From positions 62,001-126,000 of the forward strand of contig CALRNH020000003.1 in NCBI GenBank assembly GCA_943369485.1: DNA of 64,000 nt, in the 5' to 3' direction. The DNA comes from ATX-6F1 sp943369485. Its GTDB lineage: Bacteria > Cyanobacteriota > Cyanobacteriia > PCC-6307 > Cyanobiaceae. Below, one piece after another: positions 8,246 to 16,331 of the stretch; within the stretch, counting starts at the first letter, position 1, and every line of letters starts with the position of its first letter. The translations under genes were made by a program, and so were the position numbers. The notes under the pieces are model-generated. The model had not been told where the DNA came from and did not search any database. It worked only from the letters and a program-made list of their open reading frames with translations.

Positions 8246-8752
8246 ATGATGTTTCCCATCCGTTTTGCTGCAATTCTGCGGCAGGGCATACTTGGCATCC
8301 TGCCCGTGCTGGTGACGTTACTTTTGGCAGCTGGCCCAATCTTTGCGGCGGACAGCTGGGCCCTCAACGATGGATCGGGCCATCGACTCAATGCCAGGAT
8401 CTTTGAGCAGCCATTTCCGGAGTATTCCTCCGGCATGCGAATTCGCTTCAATGCGCTTGATTCCAGCACCACTCTGGACCATCAACAACAACTCGTGGTA
8501 AGCGATTCAATGGGCCAGGAGTGGAGCTTGCCCAACAGAAGCGAGGAGATCGTCCCAAAGGGAAGCCTGCCCGTTCCGTCCGGGTCGGCCCAGTTTGATC
8601 TCAGCGCCTTGATGCCGAGGCCAAGTGAAGCCCTTCCCCTCCACCTCACAGTGCGAACAGCTGATGGCGTTCTGAGCTTCGATCTCAACCCTGAGCAAAC
8701 AATGGCGCTCCACTCGATCGGATCGGAGCGGCGGTGCAGTGATCAGGCCTGA
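8246..8752 (+). CDS. DUF3122 family exported protein (copy 1)
   Basis: Cyanobacterial DUF3122 protein of 168 residues. A hydrophobic signal segment (about residues 10-34, ending FAADS) precedes a domain with LNDGSGHRLNARIFEQPFP, WSLPNRSEEIVP and SAQFDLSALMPRPSEALPL, all landmarks shared with the second copy at 11763-12266. Function unknown; probably periplasmic or lumenal. The ATG-ATG start lies directly before the signal segment; an upstream in-frame start would add 51 residues without protein-like character. The 3' end overlaps the opposing rhodanese gene by 10 bases. Confidence 0.8.
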   Translation: MMFPIRFAAILRQGILGILPVLVTLLLAAGPIFAADSWALNDGSGHRLNARIFEQPFPEYSSGMRIRFNALDSSTTLDHQQQLVVSDSMGQEWSLPNRSEEIVPKGSLPVPSGSAQFDLSALMPRPSEALPLHLTVRTADGVLSFDLNPEQTMALHSIGSERRCSDQA

Positions 8753-9324
8753 GCCTTGCCTGCGGCCTCTGATTGGGACACAGGCTCTCCGGCTGCCTGC
8801 CAGCCAGCAAAGCTCGGCGGAAAGCCCCTGACCTGATCGAATCCCTGCAGGCGAAGAGCCATCACTCCCATCGCCGATCGGTAACCCGTTGAGCAGTACA
8901 ACACCGTCTTCTTATCAGTTGGAATACGATCCAGATGATGGGGGAGATCGTTCAGTGGAATGCTGATCGCCCCTGGAAGATGACCTGTACTGTACTCTGA
9001 TGCTGTGCGCACATCGACGAGCAAAGGGTTGCTCTGGGCGATCAGGTTCTTCAAGGCTGAAACTGTGCCGATCGCGTAATAATCTCCCGACATTGAGGTC
9101 AGGTACTGATCAACAGCTGTTTCCACAATGACTGTGGGCACGACCCGAGCAGGGACCGTAGAAGCTGGCACTTTAGGAATGGTCACTGGCGTGGCAGCCA
9201 TGGCGACGGGAGGAGCCCCCATCCCCAGCAAGATTGAGGCCATAATCATGAGCCCAAGGAGCCTCAATGAAAGTAAAGACCTGAATTTCTGGAGACTGAG
9301 GTGGTCGATCTGGATTCGTTCCAC
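8743..9324 (-). CDS. Exported rhodanese-like sulfurtransferase
   Basis: Protein of 193 residues. Basic N-terminus, a hydrophobic segment at about 20-42 with a plausible signal peptidase site at AMA-ATP, a linker of about 45 residues, and a C-terminal rhodanese domain (about 85-180) with LLVDVRTASEYSTGHLPGAI and active-site loop LYCSTGYRSA. It is predicted to act outside the cytoplasm (periplasm or thylakoid lumen) or to be membrane-anchored. The following gene on the same strand upstream is the DUF3365 haem-protein fragment, about 80 bases away. It is the third rhodanese domain in this sulfur-rich region. Confidence 0.87.
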   Translation of the reverse strand: MERIQIDHLSLQKFRSLLSLRLLGLMIMASILLGMGAPPVAMAATPVTIPKVPASTVPARVVPTVIVETAVDQYLTSMSGDYYAIGTVSALKNLIAQSNPLLVDVRTASEYSTGHLPGAISIPLNDLPHHLDRIPTDKKTVLYCSTGYRSAMGVMALRLQGFDQVRGFPPSFAGWQAAGEPVSQSEAAGKAQA

Positions 9325-9404
9325 TCTTTGTTCTTCTTGAGGTTTGCTTGTGGTTCAACCTGCCTTCGATCGCCGAGCGCGGTTTCCTGCCTGGTCTCAG
9401 GCTC

Positions 9405-9839
9405 TCAGCCGATGGCCTGGCTGATGGCAGTGGGCACATCGGGCAGATTCACGGCAACCATGCCCCGCAGGTCCCCCACCTTGAAGCTGAAGGCCCTGGC
9501 GCCGTGGCAGGCCAGGCAGCTGGGTTCCACGTTGATTCGGCGGTAGTAGTTGATGCCGGCGCCCTGTTCAGCCACGGCCGGCTCCCAGAGCCCGTTGATC
9601 TCAGGGTGTCGGTTGAACAGATCAATCACCTCAAGCTCCTGCGGGCTGGCGGGGGCGTGGTCGGGGTTGCGGTATTTGCTGGCCACCTGGCGCACCTGCC
9701 AGCCGTTCTCCTTGCCGATGGCGATGGCCCGCATGCCCATCGGCTTGCACACCTCCTGCATCGTTTCCATCGTGGGCTCCTCGGTGGGGCCTTCGAGGCT
9801 GGAGGCCAGGTTGATGCGCATCTGATCGAGCTGCTCCAT
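9405..9839 (-). pseudogene. DUF3365 (Tll0287-like) c-type haem protein lacking its signal peptide
   Basis: From the ATG, 144 residues match the DUF3365 family: MEQLDQMRINLASSLEG, VCKPMGMRA, GWQVRQVASKYRNPDHAP, then a CLACH haem c motif at residues 108-112. Family members are exported proteins with a signal peptide or anchor before this domain, needed for haem attachment on the outer face. Here family-like sequence (SKAVVAMEQ) already begins before the first ATG, but the frame upstream enters the 3' end of the DUF4079 gene and no signal sequence is encoded. A GTG at 9845 is another possible start. Probably an N-terminal deletion; the product, if made, would stay cytosolic without haem c. Confidence 0.6.
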
Positions 9840-9880
9840 CGCCACAACGGCCTTGGAGAGGAGTGGTGGAGGCCATCGGA

Positions 9881-10351
9881 TCAGGTGCCAAGGGTCATGG
9901 GTGATGCCGCTGAACTCAGAAGCTTCTGGACGATGGCGATGCCGGTGATGGCCTGCCAGCCGAACATCACCAGCACCACCCCATTCACGGCCACATGCAG
10001 GCTCCGGGCCCAGTCCTTGCCTTTCTGGAGCGATGGCCCCAGGGAGGCCGTGGCGATCACCAATGCGGCAACGGCCAGACCGACGAACAGATGGGGGCCG
10101 ATGATCAGCTTGCCGTTCTTGAGGAAGGTGGCCGCCAGCCCGCCAGCGGCCCCCAGCAGGGTGAGGCCCACGATCACCGCACCGAGTCGGGCATGACGCT
10201 GGCCGTAGTGCTGGGGAAGCATCGCCTTGCGTTCCTCGGCGCCCACCTTGCGGATCAAGCTGGCCTTGTAGCCGAGGTAGCCCGAATAGAGCATCAGGCC
10301 CAGCAGCGCCCACATCAGCACGGGGTGGACGAAGTTCAGCGCGAAGGGCAT
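9881..10351 (-). CDS. DUF4079 family membrane protein
   Basis: Protein of 156 residues with four predicted membrane helices (about 8-26, 57-78, 84-103, 120-142), beginning FVHPVLMWALLGLMLYSGYL. Conserved histidines (FVHP, YGQRHARLG, IGPHLFVG, SLHVAVNG) are spaced as in DUF4079, a cyanobacterial family resembling haem-binding cytochrome b561-like proteins. It sits upstream of and in the same direction as the truncated DUF3365 gene, with about 40 bases between stop and ATG. An electron-transfer role is inferred. It begins downstream of the psbA terminator. Confidence 0.8.
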   Translation of the reverse strand: MPFALNFVHPVLMWALLGLMLYSGYLGYKASLIRKVGAEERKAMLPQHYGQRHARLGAVIVGLTLLGAAGGLAATFLKNGKLIIGPHLFVGLAVAALVIATASLGPSLQKGKDWARSLHVAVNGVVLVMFGWQAITGIAIVQKLLSSAASPMTLGT

Positions 10352-10461
10352 GGGGCCGTGGCAACGGAGGGGATCCGCATGGGCGGCATCAACACCAGCC
10401 TGGACTCGTTGCCCATCGGAGAAGCGGAGGGAATCTTGAGATCTCTGGCCGCAGCTCTGCC

Positions 10462-10491
10462 AAGAAAAAGGCCCGGATCACTCCGGGCCTT
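10462..10491 (-). terminator. Rho-independent terminator of psbA
   Basis: Perfect 10-base stem AAGGCCCGGA / TCCGGGCCTT with a 4-base loop, followed on the minus strand by a run of five T. It lies about 65 bases beyond the psbA stop codon and before the DUF4079 start, so it should separate the two transcripts. Confidence 0.85.
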
Positions 10492-10556
10492 CGGGCTGCA
10501 AGCCGGTGTGCTGCTGCCCGCATCAGTGATCTGGCTGGGTGTGGGTCAAAGTCCCA

Positions 10557-11636
10557 CTAACCGATCGCAGGCGCGCTGAGGGCCACGGGGCTCAGCTGCA
10601 GGGCCGCCAGATCCATGGGGAAGTTGTGCACGTTGCGCTCGTGCATGGTTTCGATGCCGAGACCGCCTCGGTTGAGGACGTCGGCCCAGGTGTTGATCAC
10701 CCGGCCCTGGTGATCCAGCACCGAGTGGTTGAAGTTGAGGCCATTGAGGTTGAAGGAGAAGCTGGCCACCGCCAGGGAGGCGAACCAGATGCCCACCACC
10801 GGCCAGGCGGCCAGCAGGAAGTGGAGGCTGCGGCTGTTGTTGAAGGAGGCGTACTGGAAGATCAGGCGACCGAAGTAGCCGTGGGCGGCCACGATGTTGT
10901 AGGTCTCCTCCTCCTGGCCGAACTTGTAGCCCTTGTTGAGGGATTCGGTTTCGGTGGATTCCCGCACCAGCGAACTGGTGACGAGCGAACCGTGCATGGC
11001 CGCGAACAGGGCGCCACCGAACACGCCCGCCACGCCGATCATGTGGAACGGGTGCATCAGCACGTTGTGCTCGGCCTGGAGAACCAGCATGAAGTTGAAG
11101 GTACCGGAGATGCCCAGCGGCATGCCGTCGGAGAAAGAGCCCTGGCCGATCGAGTAGATCAGCAGCACGGCGGTGGCGGCGGCCACCGGGGCGGAATAGG
11201 CCACGGCGATCCAGGGGCGCATCCCCAGGCGGTAGCTCAGTTCCCACTCCCGGCCCATCCAGCAGAAGATGCCGATCAGGAAGTGGAAGATGATCAGCTG
11301 GTAGGGACCACCGTTGTAGAGCCACTCATCGAGGCTGGAAGCGGCCCAGATCGGGTAGAAGTGCAGGCCGATGGCGTTGGAGCTGGGCACCACCGCAGCG
11401 GTGATGATGTTGTTGCCGTAGAGCAGGCCGCCGGAGACGGGTTCGCGGATGCCGTCGATGTCGACGGGGGGAGCGCCGATGAAGGCGATCACGAAGCAGC
11501 AGGTGGCCACCAAAAGGGTGGGGATCATCAGCACCCCGAACCAGCCCACGTAGAGGCGGTTGTCGGTGCTGGTCACCCAGTTCTTGAAGGCGGTCCAGGG
11601 ATTGCTCCTTTGGGGGAGCAGGGAAGTTGTCGTCAT
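10557..11636 (-). CDS. psbA: Photosystem II reaction centre protein D1, high-light (E130) form
   Basis: D1 core subunit of 359 residues, starting MTTTSLLPQRSNPW. Key residues are present: Tyr161 (YSIGQG), Asp170 (SFSD), Glu189-His190 (QAEH), and the C-terminal region MHERNVHNFPMDLA before the CtpA processing site and a 15-residue tail. Residue 130 is Glu (CWMGREWELS), the mark of high-light/stress D1 forms; the low-light form has Gln130. An in-frame upstream start would add 28 residues not found in D1. D1 binds P680 chlorophylls, pheophytin, Q-B and the Mn cluster in the thylakoid membrane. A strong terminator follows. Confidence 0.98.
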   Translation of the reverse strand: MTTTSLLPQRSNPWTAFKNWVTSTDNRLYVGWFGVLMIPTLLVATCCFVIAFIGAPPVDIDGIREPVSGGLLYGNNIITAAVVPSSNAIGLHFYPIWAASSLDEWLYNGGPYQLIIFHFLIGIFCWMGREWELSYRLGMRPWIAVAYSAPVAAATAVLLIYSIGQGSFSDGMPLGISGTFNFMLVLQAEHNVLMHPFHMIGVAGVFGGALFAAMHGSLVTSSLVRESTETESLNKGYKFGQEEETYNIVAAHGYFGRLIFQYASFNNSRSLHFLLAAWPVVGIWFASLAVASFSFNLNGLNFNHSVLDHQGRVINTWADVLNRGGLGIETMHERNVHNFPMDLAALQLSPVALSAPAIG

Positions 11637-11762
11637 CGCTCGGGAGCGGAGAACAGGAGGCGCCGCTGGGTTGGAACGGCTGGGGCGACCAAACGCTGCA
11701 ACCACCGGCGGCCTCCACATACAACACTACCGTTGACGTGTCATGAAAGCTTAAAAGTTGTT

Positions 11763-12266
11763 ATGGGTCTATCTGCTCAACAGTGTCCGCAACGACTGGG
11801 CGTGCTGCTTGCGGGTCTTTTCCTGACCCTGTTGCTCCTGCTGCAACCGTCGCCAGCCTGGGCCGGCGTTCCCCAGCGCTGGTCCATCGCCGATTCCCAT
11901 GGAGACCGCTGGCAGCTGAGCTTGTTTGAGCAGCCCGATCCCGCCTATGCCGGCGGCTGGCGACTGCGGCTCAATGGCCTCAGCCCCCGAATCCAGCCCG
12001 ATCACGCCCGAACGCTCCAGCTCCGTGATGGACTGGGCGGTGAATGGCAGCTGGGCAACCTCAGCGCTGAACTCGTGCCGCCCGGGGGCTCAGCGCCACC
12101 GCCTGGATCGGCCCAGTTCGACCTGGCGCCCCTGCAACCACGTCCCAGCGACGTTCTGCCGCTGGGACTGGAACTCGCTCTGGCCGATGGCAGCGTCCGT
12201 CAGCTGACGCTGGGACCCGGGAGTGTGCAGGCCCTCAGCCAGCTTTCCTCTGGCGATTCCCCCTGA
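11763..12266 (+). CDS. DUF3122 family exported protein (copy 2)
   Basis: Protein of 167 residues with a signal segment (about residues 12-32, ending PAWAGV) and a DUF3122 domain: DSHGDRWQLSLFEQPDPAY, WRLRLNGLSP, GGEWQLGNLSAELVPPGG and SAQFDLAPLQPRPSDVLPL. It is clearly paralogous to the gene at 8246-8752. It is divergent from psbA across a 126-base gap. The ATG at the start of the signal segment is chosen, although the frame is open far upstream through the antisense of psbA. Function unknown; the shared neighbourhood suggests photosynthetic membrane or redox relevance. Confidence 0.83.
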   Translation: MGLSAQQCPQRLGVLLAGLFLTLLLLLQPSPAWAGVPQRWSIADSHGDRWQLSLFEQPDPAYAGGWRLRLNGLSPRIQPDHARTLQLRDGLGGEWQLGNLSAELVPPGGSAPPPGSAQFDLAPLQPRPSDVLPLGLELALADGSVRQLTLGPGSVQALSQLSSGDSP

Positions 12267-12533
12267 GCCTGAAGCGAGAGACTCCGCCCCTGTCTGGGGC
12301 GCACCTGCCATTGCTGAGCGGGCCTGAGACGCTGGTCGTCGATCGCGGCTCAACGAGCTGGGTGGTGATCCGCCGCTGGATGTTGCCAGCAAGATCGAGA
12401 TTGCCGACCGCTCTCAGGCCTTCATGATCTTGAGCACCGCGCTGATGGGAAGGCCCCGGTCTGTTCGGGGCTCGTCAGTTCGGGGCTGGTGAGTTCGGGA
12501 CTTGAACACCAGGAAAGGCGGTCAACGCTTGTG

Positions 12534-12818
12534 TCAGCGCGTCGCGTCCGACTGCAGCAGGGCGTTCTTGCTGTCCTTGAGGGATTTCCAGATCGCCTTG
12601 ATCTCGGCGTAGGCCTGCTCCTGGCTCACCTTGCCGTTGCCCTGGAGGCCCACGATCAGCCCCACCCGTTCGGCGAACTGCTCGAGGTTCTGGTGAAAGG
12701 CGAGTCGTTCCGGGCTCCAGTCATCGCCGCGGTAACCACTGTGGCCTTCCATGGGGGAATGGGTGCCCCCACTGGCGATCCAATCACCATCCAAAGCGTC
12801 GTCGTCGGAAGCCGTCAC
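12534..12818 (-). CDS. Small conserved cyanobacterial hypothetical protein (DUF7219-like)
   Basis: Soluble, acidic protein of 94 residues without a signal peptide. The region WSPERLAFHQNLEQFAERVG, then GLQGNGKVSQEQAYAEIKAIW and SLKDSKNALL, resembles a small cyanobacterial family that I associate with DUF7219; this identification is from memory of the pattern and is tentative. The first 30 residues are low in complexity. It stands alone between the second DUF3122 gene and the broken corA. Confidence 0.6.
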   Translation of the reverse strand: MTASDDDALDGDWIASGGTHSPMEGHSGYRGDDWSPERLAFHQNLEQFAERVGLIVGLQGNGKVSQEQAYAEIKAIWKSLKDSKNALLQSDATR

Positions 12819-12945
12819 TTGTTCAACCGCGTCGCTCTGACGCTAGTGGAACCTCCCAATCTGATCGCTGCAGCGATGGGTTCATGTGCGGTGGATCACA
12901 CCGGCCGCTCCAACTAGCCTCAAGAGTTCACTGGATTCGGCGACG

Positions 12946-14095
12946 ATGCTGGAGTCGCATGGCATCCGTCCGACCCCTGGGGCACTGGAGACCCGGCGGC
13001 TGGAGACCCGCCCCGGTGCCCTCCCCGCCGCCCTCGCCCGCCACGACGGCCCGGCCCCCACCGAGTTGTCGGTGATCGTGTTCGGAGAGCGGGGGGGTCC
13101 AGAGCCACAGGGCTGCGCAGCGTCGCTGAACTGGAGTCACTGGCGGCTCTGGGGCGGCCCCTGTGGCTAAGGATTCAGGGTCTGGCGGAGCTCGGGCGGA
13201 TCACCGAGGCCCTGCGGGTGCTTGATGTGCCGAGTGACTTTCACCGGCCCCTGCTGGAGCGGCCCCAGCGCACCCGGGTGGATTCCTTGGGCGATGGGCT
13301 GGTGGTGCTGCTGCACCGCATGTCCTTCGCGCCAGGCAGCCTCACGGTGGTCAGTGAGCAGCTGGGGCTGCTGCTGTTTGATCGCCTGCTGTTGTCGGTG
13401 GAGGAGGTGCCCAGCTCGGAGCCCTTTCCGGTGCTCAGCCATTGGCTGGTGGGCCATGGGGTCCCCGGTGTGGCTGATCTCGACGACGTGCTCCATGACG
13501 TGATCGATGAACTGCTCGATGGGATCGATCCCTTGCTCGAACAGTTCGCCAATCGCCTCGACGATCTCGAGGAGCGGGCCCTGCAGGAACCCACCCCCGG
13601 GGTGATCAACAGGGCCTATGAGGTGCGCGCCAACTTGCGCTTGATCCGCCGTCAGATCTGGACGCTGCGCACCGAGATCCAGACGATGCTGCGCCAGAAC
13701 CATCGGATGCTGGGTGAGCAGGCACGAAGGGCTTCACCGACATGAGCCAGCATGGGGAGATGATCTTCGGCAGCTGCGAATTGATGCGCTACCACTGCGA
13801 TGCGGTGACCGATGCCTACATGGCCAGCACCGGCAACCGCATGAACCAGGTGATGAAGACCCTTGCGATCATCACCTGCATCTTCGCGCCAATGAGCTTG
13901 ATCGCCGGCATCTACGGCATGAACTTCCAGAACATGCCTGATCTCAACTGGAAATACGGCTACTACGTCAGCTTGCTGGCGATGGTGTTCGTGGCCGGCC
14001 TGCAGGCCTATGTGCTCTGGCGCCGCCGCTGGTTCGACAACTGGACGGCGAGCCGCTCCGCACGCCGGTCACCCCAGGCGGGGCGGCGGCGATGA
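12946..14095 (+). pseudogene. corA: CorA/ZntB-type divalent cation transporter, broken by two frameshifts
   Basis: Three consecutive frames together make one CorA-family protein. Segment 1 (from 12946) ends ELSVIVFGERGG. Segment 2 resumes in another frame near 13110 with TGLRSVAELESLAALGRPLW and runs through the long helix LLEQFANRLDDLEERALQEP to about 13735. Segment 3 (KGFTDMSQHGEMIFGSCELM) contains the two membrane helices and the signature YGMN in IAGIYGMNFQNMPDL. The first break coincides with a run of seven G at 13091-13097; one extra G would restore the frame. The second lies at about 13725. Either a real pseudogene or sequence errors. Confidence 0.8.
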
Positions 14096-15012
14096 GCGCC
14101 CCAACACCAGCTGAACCGGCGGCGATCGATCGGCACCTGAGCGCCGGTGCCTATGCCGCCGATCGGCTCGCCGTTGCCCTCAGGCGCATTGTCGCCCTGC
14201 ACGCCGACGTGCTCGCCGATGAGGACCCTGAACCCCTTCATCAGTTGCGGGTGGCCATGCGCCGGCTGCGGACGGCCCTGGTGCAGTTTGAGCGCGCCCT
14301 GGTGCTGCCCGAGGCCGTCAGTGATGAGCGGATCGCCCGGGTGGCACGCCGGCTCGGGGTGGCCCGGGATCTCGATGTGCTCCGCGACCGCCTCCACAAC
14401 CACGACCTGCCCCTGCTCAGTGCACCGGAGCAAGAGCTGTTCAAGCCGATCCTCAAGCGCTTGCGCCGCGACCGCCGGCTGGCCTTCCTCGATCTTGAGC
14501 ACCAGCTCAAGCGGGGCCGCTACCTGGCGATGCTTGGGGCCCTCCAGGGCTGGTTGCGCCAGCCGCGCTTCACCCCCCTGGGGCAGGAGCCCGTGCGCGA
14601 CTGGCTGGGGGAATGGCCCGCGCCCTGCATCACAGGCCTGATGACCCATCCGGGCTGGTGGGCCGCCGATCCCCACCGGGACGCCACGGTGCTCCACGAT
14701 CTGCGCAAACGGGTCAAGGGGGCCCGCTACGGCCTGGAAAATCTGGCGCCGCTGCTTGAGGGGCGCCCCGGCGGTTGGATCGAGCGATTCAAGGCCGTTC
14801 AGGGCTGCCTGGGGGATCTCCAGGATCTTCAGGTGTTGCGCTCGGCCCTGGGCGAGCAGCTGCACAGGCCCCTGGCCGAGGTGCTGCCCAGCCTGGCCAC
14901 CGAGCTGGAGCGGCGCGAAGGGCTCAGCTGGGGCCGCTGGCGGCTCCTGGCTGAGGAGGCCCTCGATCCAAAGGAACGGGGAAAGCTCAATCAGATCTTG
15001 AGCGCGGGTTAA
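14092..15012 (+). CDS. CHAD domain protein (polyphosphate-associated)
   Basis: Alpha-helical CHAD protein of 306 residues with the conserved basic/His motifs: PEPLHQLRVAMRRLRTAL (about 45-62), RRLGVARDLDVLRDRL, and in the second half TVLHDLRKRVKGARYGLE with GCLGDLQDLQVL. CHAD domains bind polyphosphate and are found on polyphosphate granules. The ATG overlaps the corA stop codon (ATGA), and pstS follows after 54 bases, so the context is phosphate and counter-ion storage. Stand-alone CHAD proteins of this length are common in bacteria. No triphosphatase (CYTH) domain is fused here. Confidence 0.9.
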   Translation: MSAPTPAEPAAIDRHLSAGAYAADRLAVALRRIVALHADVLADEDPEPLHQLRVAMRRLRTALVQFERALVLPEAVSDERIARVARRLGVARDLDVLRDRLHNHDLPLLSAPEQELFKPILKRLRRDRRLAFLDLEHQLKRGRYLAMLGALQGWLRQPRFTPLGQEPVRDWLGEWPAPCITGLMTHPGWWAADPHRDATVLHDLRKRVKGARYGLENLAPLLEGRPGGWIERFKAVQGCLGDLQDLQVLRSALGEQLHRPLAEVLPSLATELERREGLSWGRWRLLAEEALDPKERGKLNQILSAG

Positions 15013-15026
15013 CCAAGCCATAACGA
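15008..15026 (+). promoter_or_regulatory. Candidate Pho box upstream of pstS
   Basis: GTTAACCA followed after three bases by CATAACGA gives two 8-base units with an 11-base period, as in the cyanobacterial Pho box (repeats near CTTAACCT). The first unit matches in 6-7 of 8 positions, the second in fewer. It overlaps the stop codon of the CHAD gene and lies about 40 bases before the pstS start. Probable PhoB/SphR site for phosphate starvation; inferred from pattern and location. Confidence 0.5.
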
Positions 15027-15066
15027 TGCCGGGGGGGTCCAGCGGCTAAACCTTGGTCGCTCCCCC

Positions 15067-16059
15067 ATGGCCGCCCTGATGACCTTCGCCAAGAAGGCCC
15101 TGACCCTCACCACCCTCGCCGCCCTCGGCGTCGGTGCTTCCGCTCTAGCGGGCCCCAACCTCAACGGCGCCGGGGCCACCTTCCCCGCGCCGCTGTACCA
15201 GCGCTGGTTCGCTGATCTGGCCAAAGCCAAGGACATCCAGGTCAACTATCAGTCGGTGGGCTCCGGCGCTGGTGTGCGTCAGTTCGTCGCAGGCACCGTG
15301 GATTTCGGCGCCACCGATGAGCCGATCAAGGCCTCCGACGCCGCCAAGGTGAAGCGGGGCGTGGTGCAGTTTCCTGCCGCCGGCGGCACGATCGCCATCG
15401 CCTACAACAAGCCGGGTTGCAGCCTGAAGCTCACCCAGAAGCAGACCGCAGACATCTTCCTCGGCAACATCAAGGACTGGAAGCAACTCAAGTGCGCCCC
15501 GGGCAAGATTGTCGTGGCCCATCGCTCCGATGGTTCGGGTTCCACCTTCTCGTTCACTAACTCGCTCTCAAGCTTCTCCCCCGAGTGGAAGAGCAAGGTC
15601 GGTGAAGGCAAAAGCGTGAACTGGCCGGTCGGTGTGGGCGGCAAGGGCAACGAGGGTGTGGCCGGTGTGCTCACCAACACCCCCGGCTCGATCGGCTACC
15701 TCAGCCGTGCCTTCGTCAAGGGGCCACTTCAGTCGGCTGCTGTCCAGAACAAGGCAGGTAACTTCATCAAGCCCGACCTCAAAGGTGGCACCGCGGCCCT
15801 CAACAGCATCAAGCTCGACGAGAACCTGGCCGGTGAAGATCCCAACCCAGCCGGTGCCCAGGCCTACCCGATCACCACCCTGACCTGGATCCTGGCCTAC
15901 AAAACCGGCAACGGCGCCAAGGCCAGCGCCATTCGTGAGGCCTTTCTCTACACCCTGAGCCCCAAAGCCCAGGGTCTGGCGGATGATCTGGGCTACGTGC
16001 CCCTGCGTGACAGCATTCTCAAGTCGTCGCGGGCCGCCATCGGCAAGATCGATTCCTAA
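15067..16059 (+). CDS. pstS: Phosphate ABC transporter substrate-binding protein PstS
   Basis: Periplasmic phosphate-binding protein of 330 residues. The signal peptide ends at about residue 28 (ASALA-GPNLNG), followed by the family start GAGATFPAPLYQRWF. Phosphate-contacting motifs are YQSVGSGAGVRQF, TVDFGATDEPI and HRSDGSGSTFSFTNSL. The first ATG is used; an alternative ATG is four codons in. A terminator follows at 16138, so it is probably monocistronic. No pstCAB genes are nearby, the usual situation in picocyanobacteria, where pstS stands apart. The downstream gene is a PtrA-like regulator. Confidence 0.95.
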   Translation: MAALMTFAKKALTLTTLAALGVGASALAGPNLNGAGATFPAPLYQRWFADLAKAKDIQVNYQSVGSGAGVRQFVAGTVDFGATDEPIKASDAAKVKRGVVQFPAAGGTIAIAYNKPGCSLKLTQKQTADIFLGNIKDWKQLKCAPGKIVVAHRSDGSGSTFSFTNSLSSFSPEWKSKVGEGKSVNWPVGVGGKGNEGVAGVLTNTPGSIGYLSRAFVKGPLQSAAVQNKAGNFIKPDLKGGTAALNSIKLDENLAGEDPNPAGAQAYPITTLTWILAYKTGNGAKASAIREAFLYTLSPKAQGLADDLGYVPLRDSILKSSRAAIGKIDS

Positions 16060-16137
16060 GAGACCGATGACTTCGCGGATGACCGCGCGATTGATTTAGA
16101 TCGTGCTGTGATCTCATGGCTTCCCCTTAAGTGTTTC

Positions 16138-16166
16138 AAAGGGTCCTTTTGGACCCTTTTTTATTG
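16138..16166 (+). terminator. Rho-independent terminator of pstS
   Basis: Perfect 9-base stem AAAGGGTCC / GGACCCTTT with a TTTT loop, followed directly by further T residues (TTTATT). It is located about 80 bases after the pstS stop codon. Confidence 0.9.
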
Positions 16167-16331
16167 GCAGGGTTCTTTTCTGAATCCGTTGGGATTCGCC
16201 GGTCCAGGGCACCGAGCCGTTGCCGCCAATCCGATCACGCCTTAGCCAGAACTTAACCCTCTGGCTAACAAAGCTTTGCCCGTTTCCATGTGTTCCTCCA
16301 TACGCTTGGCAGGTTCCTTTTGGTCACTCCG

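Noticed and set aside
9846..10364. Upstream extension of the DUF3365 frame through the DUF4079 gene
   Set aside because: Arg/Gly/Pro-rich sequence typical of a shadow frame; DUF4079 is the real coding frame there.
10539..11762. Plus-strand open frame running through psbA into the second DUF3122 gene
   Set aside because: The first 400 codons are antisense of psbA with biased composition; only the part from 11763 has a signal peptide and the DUF3122 domain.
12415..12520. GC-rich repeats of GTTCGGG(A/G)CT between the DUF3122 and DUF7219-like genes
   Set aside because: Could form a stem GGCCCCG/CGGGGCT but lacks a T-run and looks like local simple repeats; not called a terminator.
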